From: Croceitalea dokdonensis DOKDO 023
GTDB lineage: Bacteria > Bacteroidota > Bacteroidia > Flavobacteriales > Flavobacteriaceae
Direction: 5' to 3'
DNA length: 64,000 bases
Assembly (NCBI RefSeq): GCF_001306415.1
Contig: NZ_LDJX01000003.1
Coordinates: 248,001 to 312,000, forward strand
This document shows, in pieces, positions 26,812 through 36,778 of this stretch (position 1 is the stretch's first letter; each line of letters starts with the position of its first letter). The translations under genes were made by a program, and so were the position numbers. Under the pieces are notes generated by a model. It searched no databases and was not told where the DNA came from. It saw only the letters and a list, made by a program, of their open reading frames with translations.

Positions 26812-27235
26812 GTATTAAAATTAAAATTTGGTTTTGAGTAAAAGGAACAAGCTTAACAATGGTTCCGTCTACGTGGGATTTTACACAAGATTAAGCTTCT
26901 CCTAAAGTTGAGCATTTGTAAATAAACTGGGTATAACAAAATGATTTTATCTTAATGTTGGCATAGCATTTTCTTTAAAAGAAGAATAGGTTTGGCTAAC
27001 AATTAGTTGTGATATTTGTTTTGTTTAAAGAATTTTAGTTTTACAAATATGAAAAATACGATTGATATACTACTAGAGATGCCAGTTGCTTTGTTGGCAC
27101 TTGCCTTGGGCAATGCCCAAATCGTATTTTCAGGTTTTTTTTGTCGATGTAATCAACACAAAAAGTTGGTGGGAAAATTAGGATTGTGGCTACGGTGATA
27201 AGAAATTTACGGGTTGATATTAAAAAGGATTATGT
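26812..27235. other. intergenic region with a signal-peptide-like remnant
   Basis: About 420 bases. A frame from 27049 reads like the start of a secreted protein (MKNTIDILLEMPVALLALAL, then GNAQ) but soon loses coding character; after one frame change it reads FFVDVINTKSWWEN before a stop. I take it as the decayed front of a lost gene. The stretch also holds one copy of a 13-base direct repeat (27001-27013). Confidence 0.4.
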
Positions 27236-28324
27236 ATGTTTAAAAGTAAGCTAGCACTTGTCATTACGATATTTATGGGCACTATTCTCAATGCCCAATC
27301 AAAAAATTCAAAGGTAGTCCTGATTACGTTGGATGGACTTCGTTGGCAAGAACTTTTTTCGGGCGCCGATTCCCTTTTGGTGGCCAATGAAGCATACGTA
27401 AGCGATACGGTACATCTAAAAGAACGCTTTTGGAAAGAAACGCCCCAAGAACGTAGGGAAGTTTTAATGCCTTTTATATGGAAAGAAGTCGCTAGAATGG
27501 GACAGATATATGGCAACCGCGACCTTGGAAGTAACGTTGATCTTACCAACAAAATGTGCTTCTCCTATCCAGGTTACAATGAAATCCTATCTGGGAAAGC
27601 GGATGATAAACGAATAAACAGCAATAATAAAGTTCCCAATCCAAATAAGACCATTTTGGAAGTCGCAAACAAAGATCCTAAATATAACGGGAAAGTGGCA
27701 GCTTTTGGCAGTTGGGATGTTTTTCCTTTTATCATAAACGAACAACGTTCTGGAGTGCCGGTTAATGCTGGCTTTGAAATTGCCCAAGGAAAGGATTTAA
27801 CCGAGCGTGAAAAGTTCTTGAACGAGTTACAGCCACAAGTTCCGAGTCCGTGGGGTTCCGTAAGATTAGATGCGTTTACCCATCATTATGCCCTAGAGTA
27901 CATGAAAAAAACGCATCCCGAACTTATATATATCGCCTATGGGGAAACTGATGATTTTGCGCATGACGGTGATTATGATGCCTATTTGAAAGCTGCCCAT
28001 AATACTGATGCTTTGATCAAGGATGTTTGGGAATTTACACAAAACGACCCCTTTTATAAAAACAATACTCTTTTTATAGTCACCACTGACCACGGCCGGG
28101 GGACAAAGCCCTTGGAAAGTTGGATGAGTCACGGTGAGAAAGTTCCAGATTCTGCTGGGGTTTGGATCCTGATTTTTGGAAAAGACGTTACCGCAAAAGG
28201 GGAAATCAAACATAATGAACCATTGTACGGTAACCAGATTGCACCCACAATAGCCAAGGCCATGAATCTAAAAATGGGTACTACATCAGGTGACCAAAAG
28301 AGTCTGGAAATCCCAACAAATTAG
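27236..28324 (+). CDS. secreted alkaline phosphatase superfamily hydrolase
   Basis: 362 residues with a signal peptide (ending near NAQSKNS, residue 20). AP-superfamily marks are the first metal Asp in VVLITLDGLRWQELF, a nucleophile region FSYPGYNEILSG (Ser or Thr position as in NPP-type enzymes), YGETDDFAHDGDY, and TTDHGRG near 285. Relatives are annotated as alkaline phosphatase family, phosphodiesterase or sulfatase-like. Context with the phosphonate genes and the AP fusion suggests a phosphorus substrate. Direct 13-base repeats lie on both sides of the gene. Confidence 0.8.
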   Translation: MFKSKLALVITIFMGTILNAQSKNSKVVLITLDGLRWQELFSGADSLLVANEAYVSDTVHLKERFWKETPQERREVLMPFIWKEVARMGQIYGNRDLGSNVDLTNKMCFSYPGYNEILSGKADDKRINSNNKVPNPNKTILEVANKDPKYNGKVAAFGSWDVFPFIINEQRSGVPVNAGFEIAQGKDLTEREKFLNELQPQVPSPWGSVRLDAFTHHYALEYMKKTHPELIYIAYGETDDFAHDGDYDAYLKAAHNTDALIKDVWEFTQNDPFYKNNTLFIVTTDHGRGTKPLESWMSHGEKVPDSAGVWILIFGKDVTAKGEIKHNEPLYGNQIAPTIAKAMNLKMGTTSGDQKSLEIPTN

Positions 28325-28430
28325 TTGTGATTAAGATAATCCAAACTTCAAGTTTAATTAACCATGAAACAATTGTGATTAGGTAGTTTTAGTTCAATCA
28401 TTTAAGTTAAGGTGGTTTAAGTTAATTGGG

Positions 28431-28460
28431 AAAACCGGTGTGATGGCATCGGTTTTTTTT
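28431..28460 (+). terminator. rho-independent terminator, copy 1
   Basis: AAAACCGGTG and CATCGGTTTT form a 10-bp stem (one G-T pair) with a 6-base loop, followed by a T-run. It lies 107 bases after the phosphatase gene. Confidence 0.75.
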
Positions 28461-29600
28461 GTTTTAAACGGCATGGTGTTTTAGCGAATAAGCCGCTAAA
28501 GATAGCAGGGAAAAAGGATTTAAGACCAACAAAGCAAACCACTACCAACTTAATCGGTAGACGAGATTCAGCTGCCACCAATAGTAATCACTCTTTGTAG
28601 TTTTCAAAAATGATTACATCCATTGTGTTATCCAATAAGCTATCCCAATTCTTAAAACCAATAGAGATGGGAATTGGCGCATGACCAATGTAAAGCAAGA
28701 AGAATCAACCAATGAAAGAATTGTTGGTAAAAGAAGGTTTTTGGTAAAAGGACTATGACCACTAGCGGTTGTATACTATCCACCAAGTACCTTCAAGGTA
28801 TTTTATGTTTTGACCCATTCACCAGCGAACAAAATTTACGCACACTTAACAACAGCTGAAGATGAAGTGGATATTAGGATTCCCACGTAATGGCAAACCG
28901 CTAGAGTTGTTTTCTTAGGCAATGTTATAAATAAAAATTTCATTGAATGCAGCACGGTCAATGGTGTTATCGTTAGTTACCATGTTGCCGAACCAACCGC
29001 GCTAGCGGCAATTGCTTTGCTAAAAGATTTTATATGGACTCCGGCGTGTTGGGAAGAATACAACTCATGGTGCACCAAACCTATAGAATTAAAATGGTTA
29101 CCCTGTTGAAAGTGAAAATTCTTTGCTTCATAATGGGGGCAAAAAACTCATCGTCCATACTAGAGATACCCAGAATCCTCGGAACTGTGATTTAATAGAC
29201 GCCCCTGGCACCAAGGGCGACGCGGAATTTGCCCAGGCCGTGGTAACCTCACTAAGTTTCTGATTACTTTTTGTAAACTACACGTTCACCTTTTGAAGGT
29301 AGAGGAAGCCTTTCTGTTACCAATGAACCATCCCAATAATGGTAATGCCTTTTTGCGCGGTTTTGTGACCGTTGGGTTTACGCAAGATTCGGCAACCACA
29401 AATTACCAATTTCTGAGGTACAAGGCCTCTACGCAGTAGTACAAAATGGTTAAAAAAACAGGGACATTCAATCTCTAAGCCATTAAAAATACCGCATTAG
29501 GTTTTTATGATGTTATCTTCAACTTCACTTAACCCCAAAGCTAAAAAAATAAGGGAATTTTATACCAAGTTTAGTTTGAGTTAGTTTGAAGTAGTCTAAG

Positions 29601-29632
29601 AAAACCGGTGTCTGACTAGGCATCGGTTTTTT
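29601..29632 (+). terminator. rho-independent terminator, copy 2
   Basis: The same two stem arms as the terminator at 28431, with a 10-base loop instead of 6, and six Ts after. There is no intact gene before it, so it probably belonged to the decayed gene upstream. Confidence 0.75.
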
Positions 29633-29815
29633 AGCGAATGGCTGGCGAAGATGACCTTCTATATGCGCTAAAGAACAGCGGGTAAATATGCTTTGGTAAT
29701 ATCATCCGGCATAAAGGTCATCTGCATACTATTCTTTCGGAAGTTTCATTCTAACAATCCTTAGGAAATATTTTTCAAAGAATCACTGGTCAAAACAGCA
29801 TAAATAATAGTGAAA

Positions 29816-31585
29816 ATGAAACAATACTGTATTCTTTTTTTTATCATTGTTACCCACTTAACCCTTGCCCAAAAGAATACCGATTTTAGGATACACTCCC
29901 ACAACGATTACTACCAAAGCGTTCCTTTTTGGAAAGGGGTCTCCGCAGGTGCAAGCTCTGTTGAGGTAGATGTTTTTTTAATTGGAGATTCCTTGTATGT
30001 GGCACATTCCAAACAGGAAATAGTTGCTGCACGTACTTTTGAGAAATTATATCTGGAGCCAATGCAAAAACTCGCAGAACTAGGACTCCAAAGACCGGAA
30101 AACCTGCAGTTACTCATCGATATAAAATCTGAAGCGTACACAACGCTAGATGCCATAGTTAAAAATCTTAAAAAATACCCTGAGCTTATACATAATCAAG
30201 CTTTTACTTTTGTGATTTCAGGGAACCGGCCCAAACCCATTGAATATAACAATTACCCAGATTTCATTCTTTTTGATTATCAGGGTTTGGAGGCGGTAAA
30301 GAGCCAGGACATCCGTGATAAGATTGCAATGGTAAGTCTAAGTTTTAGAAATTTTTCTGGATGGAACGGCAAGGGGAGGTTAACTGCGGTGGACTTAGAA
30401 AAGGTAGCAACGGCCATACAAAAAGCAAAGAGTTTGGGTAAACCGTTTCGGTTTTGGGGGACTCCAGATTCTAAAACCGCGTGGAACGCTCTACTTCGTT
30501 TGGGGGTAGACTTTATCAATACGGACCAACCTTTTGATTGTGCACAGTATCTGAATTCGTTAATGACCAGGGAACATACCAATACGGTTTTTTCAGAGGT
30601 CTACCGACCCACATTTGCATCTGACGGAAAACGGAAGAAAGCAAAAAATATCATATTGTTGATAGGTGATGGAAACGGACTTGCCCAAATTTCTGCCACC
30701 GCATTGGCAAATAAAGGTGAATTGTCCTTGACCCAATTAAGAAATATAGGTTTCCTAAAAACCCAGTCTAGCGATGATTTTACCACGGATTCTGCAGGCG
30801 GAGCTACGGCTATAGCTACGGGCAAGAAAGTCCCGAATAGAGCCATTGGTGTAGACGCCGATGGGAATTCCCTTAAAAATATCACAGAAATACTTGCGGA
30901 TAAAGGTTTTATATCTGGTATCGTTACCAACGATGGGATTACGGGGGCAACGCCAGCTTCCTTTTATGCCCACCAAAAAGACCGCGGAATGACGCAAGAA
31001 ATCAAAAACGATTTGCTAAAAAGCAACCTTTCCTTTTTTGTGAGTTCAGCGTCCAATCTTGAACAGAAAAAAAGAATAGGCCATTTTAATATTGTGGATT
31101 CATTGAGAAAGTTTGCGGCCACAGAAAAGCAAAAGTTGGCATATTTTCTTTCTCAGGAAGAAGCCTCCTCAGAATTGCCGATAGCGGTCTCAACCGTTTT
31201 AAATTATTTAGAACAAAAAGATGCCCCTTTCTTTTTAATGGTAGAAGGGGCAAAAATAGATTCCTATGGTCACGCTAACGATATTGGGGGTGTTATCAAA
31301 GAAGGCATAACATTTGATCAAGTGATTTCCAAAGTGCTGAGGTTCGCCGACGAAGATAAAAATACCTTGGTCATCATTACGGCAGACCATGAAACGGGCG
31401 GGTTGGCACTTCCGCAAGGAAATGTTTTAAACAATGAAATTGAAGGTGATTTCACTACCGATGACCATACCGGAATCATGGTCCCCATTTTTGCTTATGG
31501 TCCCAGCTCCACTATCTTCCGGGGAGTTTACGAGAATAGCGAACTATTGAAGAAAATGCTATGTTCCTTGGGTTTTCTAGAATAG
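29816..31585 (+). CDS. secreted glycerophosphodiesterase-like / alkaline phosphatase fusion
   Basis: About 589 residues. After a signal peptide (cleavage near LTLAQ) comes a PI-PLC/GDPD-like TIM-barrel domain (about 24-255): IHSHNDYYQS, VEVDV and YVAHS hold the usual His, Glu/Asp and His. Then a PhoA-type alkaline phosphatase (about 270-589) begins at IILLIGDGNGLAQIS, with nucleophile Ser in TTDSAGGATAIATG and metal ligands in ITADHETGG and DDHTG. The two activities could release glycerol phosphate or a headgroup from a diester and then free phosphate. ATG at 29816 is preferred over GTG at 29810. Confidence 0.85.
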   Translation: MKQYCILFFIIVTHLTLAQKNTDFRIHSHNDYYQSVPFWKGVSAGASSVEVDVFLIGDSLYVAHSKQEIVAARTFEKLYLEPMQKLAELGLQRPENLQLLIDIKSEAYTTLDAIVKNLKKYPELIHNQAFTFVISGNRPKPIEYNNYPDFILFDYQGLEAVKSQDIRDKIAMVSLSFRNFSGWNGKGRLTAVDLEKVATAIQKAKSLGKPFRFWGTPDSKTAWNALLRLGVDFINTDQPFDCAQYLNSLMTREHTNTVFSEVYRPTFASDGKRKKAKNIILLIGDGNGLAQISATALANKGELSLTQLRNIGFLKTQSSDDFTTDSAGGATAIATGKKVPNRAIGVDADGNSLKNITEILADKGFISGIVTNDGITGATPASFYAHQKDRGMTQEIKNDLLKSNLSFFVSSASNLEQKKRIGHFNIVDSLRKFAATEKQKLAYFLSQEEASSELPIAVSTVLNYLEQKDAPFFLMVEGAKIDSYGHANDIGGVIKEGITFDQVISKVLRFADEDKNTLVIITADHETGGLALPQGNVLNNEIEGDFTTDDHTGIMVPIFAYGPSSTIFRGVYENSELLKKMLCSLGFLE

Positions 31586-31635
31586 GTGCCCTACCACTAG
31601 CGGTGTTGGCCTAAGCCTAATTTTTCTGCCCAAAT

Positions 31636-31652
31636 GTTAACCTATAGTAAAT
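31636..31652. promoter_or_regulatory. second copy of the operator-like motif, upstream of susC
   Basis: GTTAACCTATAGTAAAT resembles the palindrome at 22979-22995 (shared pattern GTTnACCnnTAGTAAA, 13 of 17 identical). It lies about 205 bases before susC in a very AT-rich region that repeats TATAGTAAATA at about 31643 and 31675. Confidence 0.4.
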
Positions 31653-31780
31653 AAATAAATTCAAATATTTATATATAGTAAATATTTGACAAGAATTGCT
31701 TAGAATTTTAAAGTCCACATAAGATATACTTAATTCTAGGTTAACCAACATCCAGCCATTCGAAATTAGTTTTATCACTC

Positions 31781-31809
31781 TAAAAAAAGAGCCTGCTGTC
31801 ACAGGCTCT
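31781..31809 (-). terminator. hairpin upstream of susC, terminator-like on the minus strand
   Basis: AGAGCCTG (31788-31795) and CAGGCTCT (31802-31809) form a perfect 8-bp stem with loop ctgtca. Only the minus strand has a T-run after it. On the plus strand it would be a stable hairpin in the susC leader, ending 48 bases before the ATG. Confidence 0.5.
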
Positions 31810-31857
31810 CCAATAAAGCGTCGAAAACAATCTGAATAATCCAACACTTAGAACACT

Positions 31858-34800
31858 ATGTATTTAACATGTAAAGTATCAAAAATTACATTGGCCACTG
31901 TACTGATGATGGTGTGTGCCGGTTTCTCTAACACCATTCCTAAGATACCGTTTAAAGGTATTGAAAAAGATACAAGCATTAAAAAAACGACGAGTGCTGC
32001 GACCCAAGCCCAACTTACCGTCTCCGGTAGAATTACGGATGAGTCTGGTATTCCTTTGCCCGGGGCATCCGTTTTAGAGAAAGGCACTAGCAACGGAACG
32101 TCAACAGATTTTGATGGTAATTTCACCATAGAGGTCGCTCCAAACGCCACTCTTGAAATTTCTTATATTGGGTATACCACCAAAGAGGTTGAAGTTAACG
32201 GACAAACCAATCTCAACATACAGCTAATGCCTGATGCCACACAACTAGATGATGTTGTGGTGGTAGGCTATGGTATTCAGAGAAAATCTGATATCACGGG
32301 TGCGATAGGTTCAGTAAAGAGCGAGAATTTCAACAAAGGGGTGGTAGCCAACCCCGGGCAGTTGCTCCAAGGTAAGGTAGCAGGCGTAAACGTAACCAAT
32401 GTAAGTGGTGAACCAGGCGCGGCACAAAACATAATTATACGCGGGGTTGGAAGTTTGCGTGCAGGGACTACCCCTCTTTTTGTAGTGGATGGTTTTATCA
32501 TAGACAATTCTGGTATTGGTATTGCGGCCAGTGCCAACCCCCTTAACTTTATTAATCCGCAGGATATTGAGTCCATCGATATATTAAAGGATGCTTCTGC
32601 CACTGCCATCTACGGAGCAAGGGCGGCCAATGGCGTAATAGCGATTACCACCAAAAAGGGTAAGGCGGGAAAGACGGAGATGAACCTATCAGTATCTACG
32701 GCATTGGCGACGATTGCAAATCCAATAGATGTTTTCAATGCCAGTGAATTCCGGGAAAATGTGGCTACGGTCGGTGGTATCTTAGAGGATTTTGGTGGAA
32801 ACACCAATTGGCAAGATGAGCTAACCCGCACGGCCATGTCAAACAATGTTAACTTTTCCATGAGCGGTGGTGTGGTAGATAAGTCCTCTTACTTTGTATC
32901 GGTAGGTGCGGATGATCAGGAAGGTACTTTGGAAAATAGTTCGCTCACCCGTTATTCAGGTCGTGTGAACTTGAACCAAAAAGCAGTCGATGGCCGTTTT
33001 AATGTAGACTTGAACCTGACCGCATCAAGGACCGAAAACGAACGTCCTGACGATAGAGCGGTCATTAGGGATATGCTTGAGTTGAACCCTACGATTCCGG
33101 CATTAACAAACGGAGAACCTACGTTTTTGGAAGAACGCATCAATCCCTTGCAGCGCAACCGGATATTTACTGATTTGGCCAATACAGATCGTATTTTGGC
33201 CAACATCTCGCCTTCTATTGAAATTGTTGACGGCTTGGTCTACAAATTAAACCTTGGGGTTGATTATGCCTCAACAAATCGTGACGTACAGCGCACCCCC
33301 TTTGTGCAGTTGGAAGGTTTTGAAGAGGGCTTTTTGAACACCAGTTCAACCATCAATACCAACACTTTGGTAGAAAATACCTTAACCTATACGTACAATC
33401 AAGATAAGCACAACCTCAACGTCTTGGCAGCGCATTCCTATCAGAACACAAGGTTTGAACAAAAACAGTTTAATTTAGAGTCCTTTGCCAATAATGGTAT
33501 TGAACCAAGGTTTCAAGACCAGATTAGTACCGATGTCTTTCCAACCAACCTAAATTCTAGGGCATTTGAGAATGAACTACAGTCTTTTTTTGGAAGAATT
33601 AATTATACCTACGATGACAGGTATTTGTTTACAGGAACCATGAGGGCAGATGGATCATCCAAATTTGGCTCAAACAACAAATATGGCTATTTCCCTTCTT
33701 TGGCTTTAGGTTGGAACATTGGTAAGGAAGGTTTTATGGCCAATAATACCCTGTTCAGCAACTTAAAGCTACGTGCCAGTTGGGGCCAAGCGGGCAACCA
33801 AGATGGTATACCCAACAATGTTAGTTTAGCGAGTTTTGTTGATTCACGAGTCAATAATGATACGTATCCGCTTGACGGAAATGAGGTAAGTCTAGAGGAC
33901 TATCCCTTTGGAACTGTGCCCGTGCGTACCGCCTTTCCGGACTTACAGTGGGAAGTATCTACACAGACCAATATTGGTCTTGATTTTGGGCTCTTTGGTA
34001 ACAAGGTAACAGGTACCATTGATTATTTTAACAAAGTGGTGACCGATGTGGTGCTATTCGCCAACCGCACAGACCCCATACAGCCCACGGAACGTATCTG
34101 GACCAACGTTCCCGATTTGGAAATTATAAATACTGGAGTAGAATTCGCACTAGATTACCGAGGCCAAATTACACAAGACCTAGTCTTTAACATTGGTGGA
34201 AATATTTCATATACGGATAACCGTATTGAAAACTCACCTTTTGAAGTTTTGACTACAGGAGGTGCAGTTGGTGCCGGGCAGACCGGGGCAACCATAAATG
34301 GGTATATCAACGGAGAGCCAAGCGGAACCTTCTTTATGAAAGAATTCATTGGTATCGGTGACGACGGTCTAAACGAGTTTCGGGATGTTAACGGTGATGG
34401 GCAATCTTTGGATAATGACCGTGTAGCGGTGGGTACCGCATTACCAGATATTATCTATGCCTTTTATTTGAACCTTAATTATCAAGGTTTTGATTTAAGC
34501 ATGAATTTTAATGGGGTTTCTGGAAATCAAATTTACAACCATACGGCAATGACCAGCTTTTCTAACAGTCAACTGAGCAGAAGCCTCAATACCACCGATT
34601 TTGCAATTGAATTTCCTAATGAAGATTTGAGCAATTCCAACGAGGTGTCTACCCGTTATCTTGAAAATGGTAGTTTCCTGCGGTTAAATAACGCCACCTT
34701 GGGCTATACCTTAAATGCCAACAAAATAGGCATGGGAGATTACCTCAATAATGTTCGCTTGACGTTGACCGGACAGAACCTTTTTGTCATAACGGATTAC

Positions 34801-34923
34801 TCAGGCTTTGATCCAGAGGTGAACACAGGGAATGACATTGACGACGTGCAGACCTTTGGTATTGACCGCTTTACCTACCCAACACCAAGAACCATACTTT
34901 TTGGCTTAAACATATCCTTTTAA
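31858..34923 (+). CDS. susC: SusC/RagA family TonB-linked outer membrane protein
   Basis: 1021 residues. An N-terminal export signal (first about 30 residues) is followed by a carboxypeptidase-like beta-sandwich (VSGRITDESGIPLPGASVLE, about 54-73), the TonB-box region LDDVVVVGYG (about 131-140), a plug domain (about 145-265) and a 22-stranded barrel ending ILFGLNISF. SusC proteins import oligomers captured by the SusD lid using TonB energy. Seventeen bases separate it from susD. The setting among phosphatases rather than glycoside hydrolases suggests a phosphorus-containing ligand. Confidence 0.95.
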   Translation: MYLTCKVSKITLATVLMMVCAGFSNTIPKIPFKGIEKDTSIKKTTSAATQAQLTVSGRITDESGIPLPGASVLEKGTSNGTSTDFDGNFTIEVAPNATLEISYIGYTTKEVEVNGQTNLNIQLMPDATQLDDVVVVGYGIQRKSDITGAIGSVKSENFNKGVVANPGQLLQGKVAGVNVTNVSGEPGAAQNIIIRGVGSLRAGTTPLFVVDGFIIDNSGIGIAASANPLNFINPQDIESIDILKDASATAIYGARAANGVIAITTKKGKAGKTEMNLSVSTALATIANPIDVFNASEFRENVATVGGILEDFGGNTNWQDELTRTAMSNNVNFSMSGGVVDKSSYFVSVGADDQEGTLENSSLTRYSGRVNLNQKAVDGRFNVDLNLTASRTENERPDDRAVIRDMLELNPTIPALTNGEPTFLEERINPLQRNRIFTDLANTDRILANISPSIEIVDGLVYKLNLGVDYASTNRDVQRTPFVQLEGFEEGFLNTSSTINTNTLVENTLTYTYNQDKHNLNVLAAHSYQNTRFEQKQFNLESFANNGIEPRFQDQISTDVFPTNLNSRAFENELQSFFGRINYTYDDRYLFTGTMRADGSSKFGSNNKYGYFPSLALGWNIGKEGFMANNTLFSNLKLRASWGQAGNQDGIPNNVSLASFVDSRVNNDTYPLDGNEVSLEDYPFGTVPVRTAFPDLQWEVSTQTNIGLDFGLFGNKVTGTIDYFNKVVTDVVLFANRTDPIQPTERIWTNVPDLEIINTGVEFALDYRGQITQDLVFNIGGNISYTDNRIENSPFEVLTTGGAVGAGQTGATINGYINGEPSGTFFMKEFIGIGDDGLNEFRDVNGDGQSLDNDRVAVGTALPDIIYAFYLNLNYQGFDLSMNFNGVSGNQIYNHTAMTSFSNSQLSRSLNTTDFAIEFPNEDLSNSNEVSTRYLENGSFLRLNNATLGYTLNANKIGMGDYLNNVRLTLTGQNLFVITDYSGFDPEVNTGNDIDDVQTFGIDRFTYPTPRTILFGLNISF

Positions 34924-34939
34924 TAAAAATTGTTTCGAA

Positions 34940-36697
34940 ATGAAAAAATACTTAGTACCTGTAACACTTGCGTTTTTAACACTTTTCAACTGGGGCTGTA
35001 CCGATTTGGAAGAAGAACGCCTAGACGAATCAGAATTTGGTGGCCAGGCGGAGGCCGTTAGCGGTGCTATTGCACCTGCTTATGGCTATGTGTCGTGGGT
35101 ATGGCGCCATACCAATAATTATGGTCTGCAATTGCTAGCCTCGGACGAGGCCATTTTACCCTTCAGAGGCGGTACCGATTGGTTTGATGGCGGCAAATTC
35201 ATTGCCGTGCATACCCATAACATGACCCCTACCAATGACCTTATCGGCGATAGCTGGAACGAGCTTACCACCAATATCTCTAGAACATTATCGGCCATTG
35301 AGGTATTAACTCCCTTAGCAGAACAAGGGGATGCAGAGGCACAAGGTGCCCTTTATGAAATGATTGCGTTACGGGGCTACCTAAATATGCTCTTATTGGA
35401 CAGTTGGGGGTTAGTGCTGAGAAAAGATTCTTCAGCGGAGCTGTCCGAAGTGCTAAGAGGACAAGAGGCAGTAGCCTATATTGAGCAAGAGCTGTTGTCC
35501 GTTGTTGACCTAATTAATACTGACCGTGGCCCCGGTCGCCTCACTCAATCGGCTGTCTGGGGCTTCCTTGCCAGATTATATTTGAATGCTGCGGTTTACC
35601 GCGATCCTTACGGTACACCAAGTTTTTCCCAAGAGGACATGGATTTGGTCATTCAATACACGGATAATATTATCAACTCAGGTGGTTTTTCGTTATCCCC
35701 AGAGTATTTTGATCTTTTTAATGACGACAATAATGGTAATCCTGAGCTCATATTTGCACTGGACCAGCGCGGACAGTTAAGAAGAGAACACAGTAGATGG
35801 GCATATTGGTCTATAGCGGGAGACATGTTTCCAAGACCGGAATGGCCAAGTGCAGACGGTACCGATGGTCCAGCGTTTAATCCAGACTACATTAGAACTT
35901 GGTTTGAGGCCTACGGTACAACAGATCCCGCTGAAGCCGATGCGCGCTTTTATCAACAAAACACCCTTATACCCGAGGCTCAACTGCAGGACTTTGAAAA
36001 TAGGGACAAGCTTATCGCCACAGAAACAGAGAATAGCTTTTATTGTATTGACCCATTGGCCTTTGAAATGGATAGGGGTATTCTACGCGGCATTCAATGG
36101 GGTCCAAGAAAAGGCGAAGATGGTGGATTTTTGACCTGTGACGGTGGACAAGTTAGAATATACCCAGTGCAATTGACCAGGGGGAGTGGGCCTAACCGTG
36201 ATATTGGGTATGTGGACCATACTTTAGAAGTTAATTTTACAAGTGAAGGCTCGTTGCACAATACCGGTTTTCGCTGCGCCAAATACCAATTTAGCCGTAC
36301 ATCGCCCAATGGCACTAATTTTAGCAGCGTGGATTTGGTGCTAATGCGTTTGGCAGAAATTTATTTGATGCGGGCTGAGGCCAAGCTTAGAAATGGGGAC
36401 GCAGCAGGGGCGCTGGCCGATGTAAACACGGTACGTACCTCAAGAACCGCAAGGCCGGGACAAACTCCTGAAGCTTTGTCAGCTATTGATTTGGACATTC
36501 TTTTTAGGGAACGTGGTTTTGAACTGTATTGGGAAGGTTTTAGACGTAGCGATCAAATCCGTTTTGGAAAATATGAGGATTCCTGGACGGAAAAAACAGA
36601 CTCCGATCCCAATAAGAGGCTTTTTCCCATTCCCCAAAGCGCAGTGGATGCTGCCTCTGGGATAGAAGGTTTTTTAATACAAAATCCCGGGTATTAA
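34940..36697 (+). CDS. susD: SusD/RagB family nutrient-binding outer membrane lipoprotein
   Basis: 585 residues with a lipoprotein signal (FNWGC, acylated Cys about residue 19). The SusD fold includes TPR-like helices (ARLYLNAAVY near 210) and the C-terminal signature LVLMRLAEIYLMRAEAKLR (about 465) and LDILFRERGFELYWEGFRR (about 514). It caps the SusC barrel and binds ligand at the surface. Sequence does not tell the ligand. Paired with susC just upstream. Confidence 0.93.
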   Translation: MKKYLVPVTLAFLTLFNWGCTDLEEERLDESEFGGQAEAVSGAIAPAYGYVSWVWRHTNNYGLQLLASDEAILPFRGGTDWFDGGKFIAVHTHNMTPTNDLIGDSWNELTTNISRTLSAIEVLTPLAEQGDAEAQGALYEMIALRGYLNMLLLDSWGLVLRKDSSAELSEVLRGQEAVAYIEQELLSVVDLINTDRGPGRLTQSAVWGFLARLYLNAAVYRDPYGTPSFSQEDMDLVIQYTDNIINSGGFSLSPEYFDLFNDDNNGNPELIFALDQRGQLRREHSRWAYWSIAGDMFPRPEWPSADGTDGPAFNPDYIRTWFEAYGTTDPAEADARFYQQNTLIPEAQLQDFENRDKLIATETENSFYCIDPLAFEMDRGILRGIQWGPRKGEDGGFLTCDGGQVRIYPVQLTRGSGPNRDIGYVDHTLEVNFTSEGSLHNTGFRCAKYQFSRTSPNGTNFSSVDLVLMRLAEIYLMRAEAKLRNGDAAGALADVNTVRTSRTARPGQTPEALSAIDLDILFRERGFELYWEGFRRSDQIRFGKYEDSWTEKTDSDPNKRLFPIPQSAVDAASGIEGFLIQNPGY

Positions 36698-36778
36698 GGG
36701 TAGTAAGGCTTAAAAAAGTGGTATTAGGCGGACTATTGCGGTCCGCCTAATTGGTTTAGCTCAAAGAATGATAATACG

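Larger units (their letters stand above)
28325..29815. other. 1.5-kb decayed, gene-free stretch between phosphatase genes
   Basis: No intact gene on either strand. Short frames with protein-like composition occur but break often, for example HNGGKKLIVHTRDTQNPRNC (about 29130-29190) and NNGNAFLRGFVTVGFTQDS (about 29337-29393), all on the plus strand. I read this as remnants of at least one lost secreted-protein gene that I cannot name. Two near-identical terminators (28431 and 29601) mark its borders. Confidence 0.5.

Noticed and set aside
27049-27198. Frame with a signal-peptide-like start
   Set aside because: Coding character stops right after the signal-like part and the rest fits another frame with stops, so it is a remnant, not a gene.
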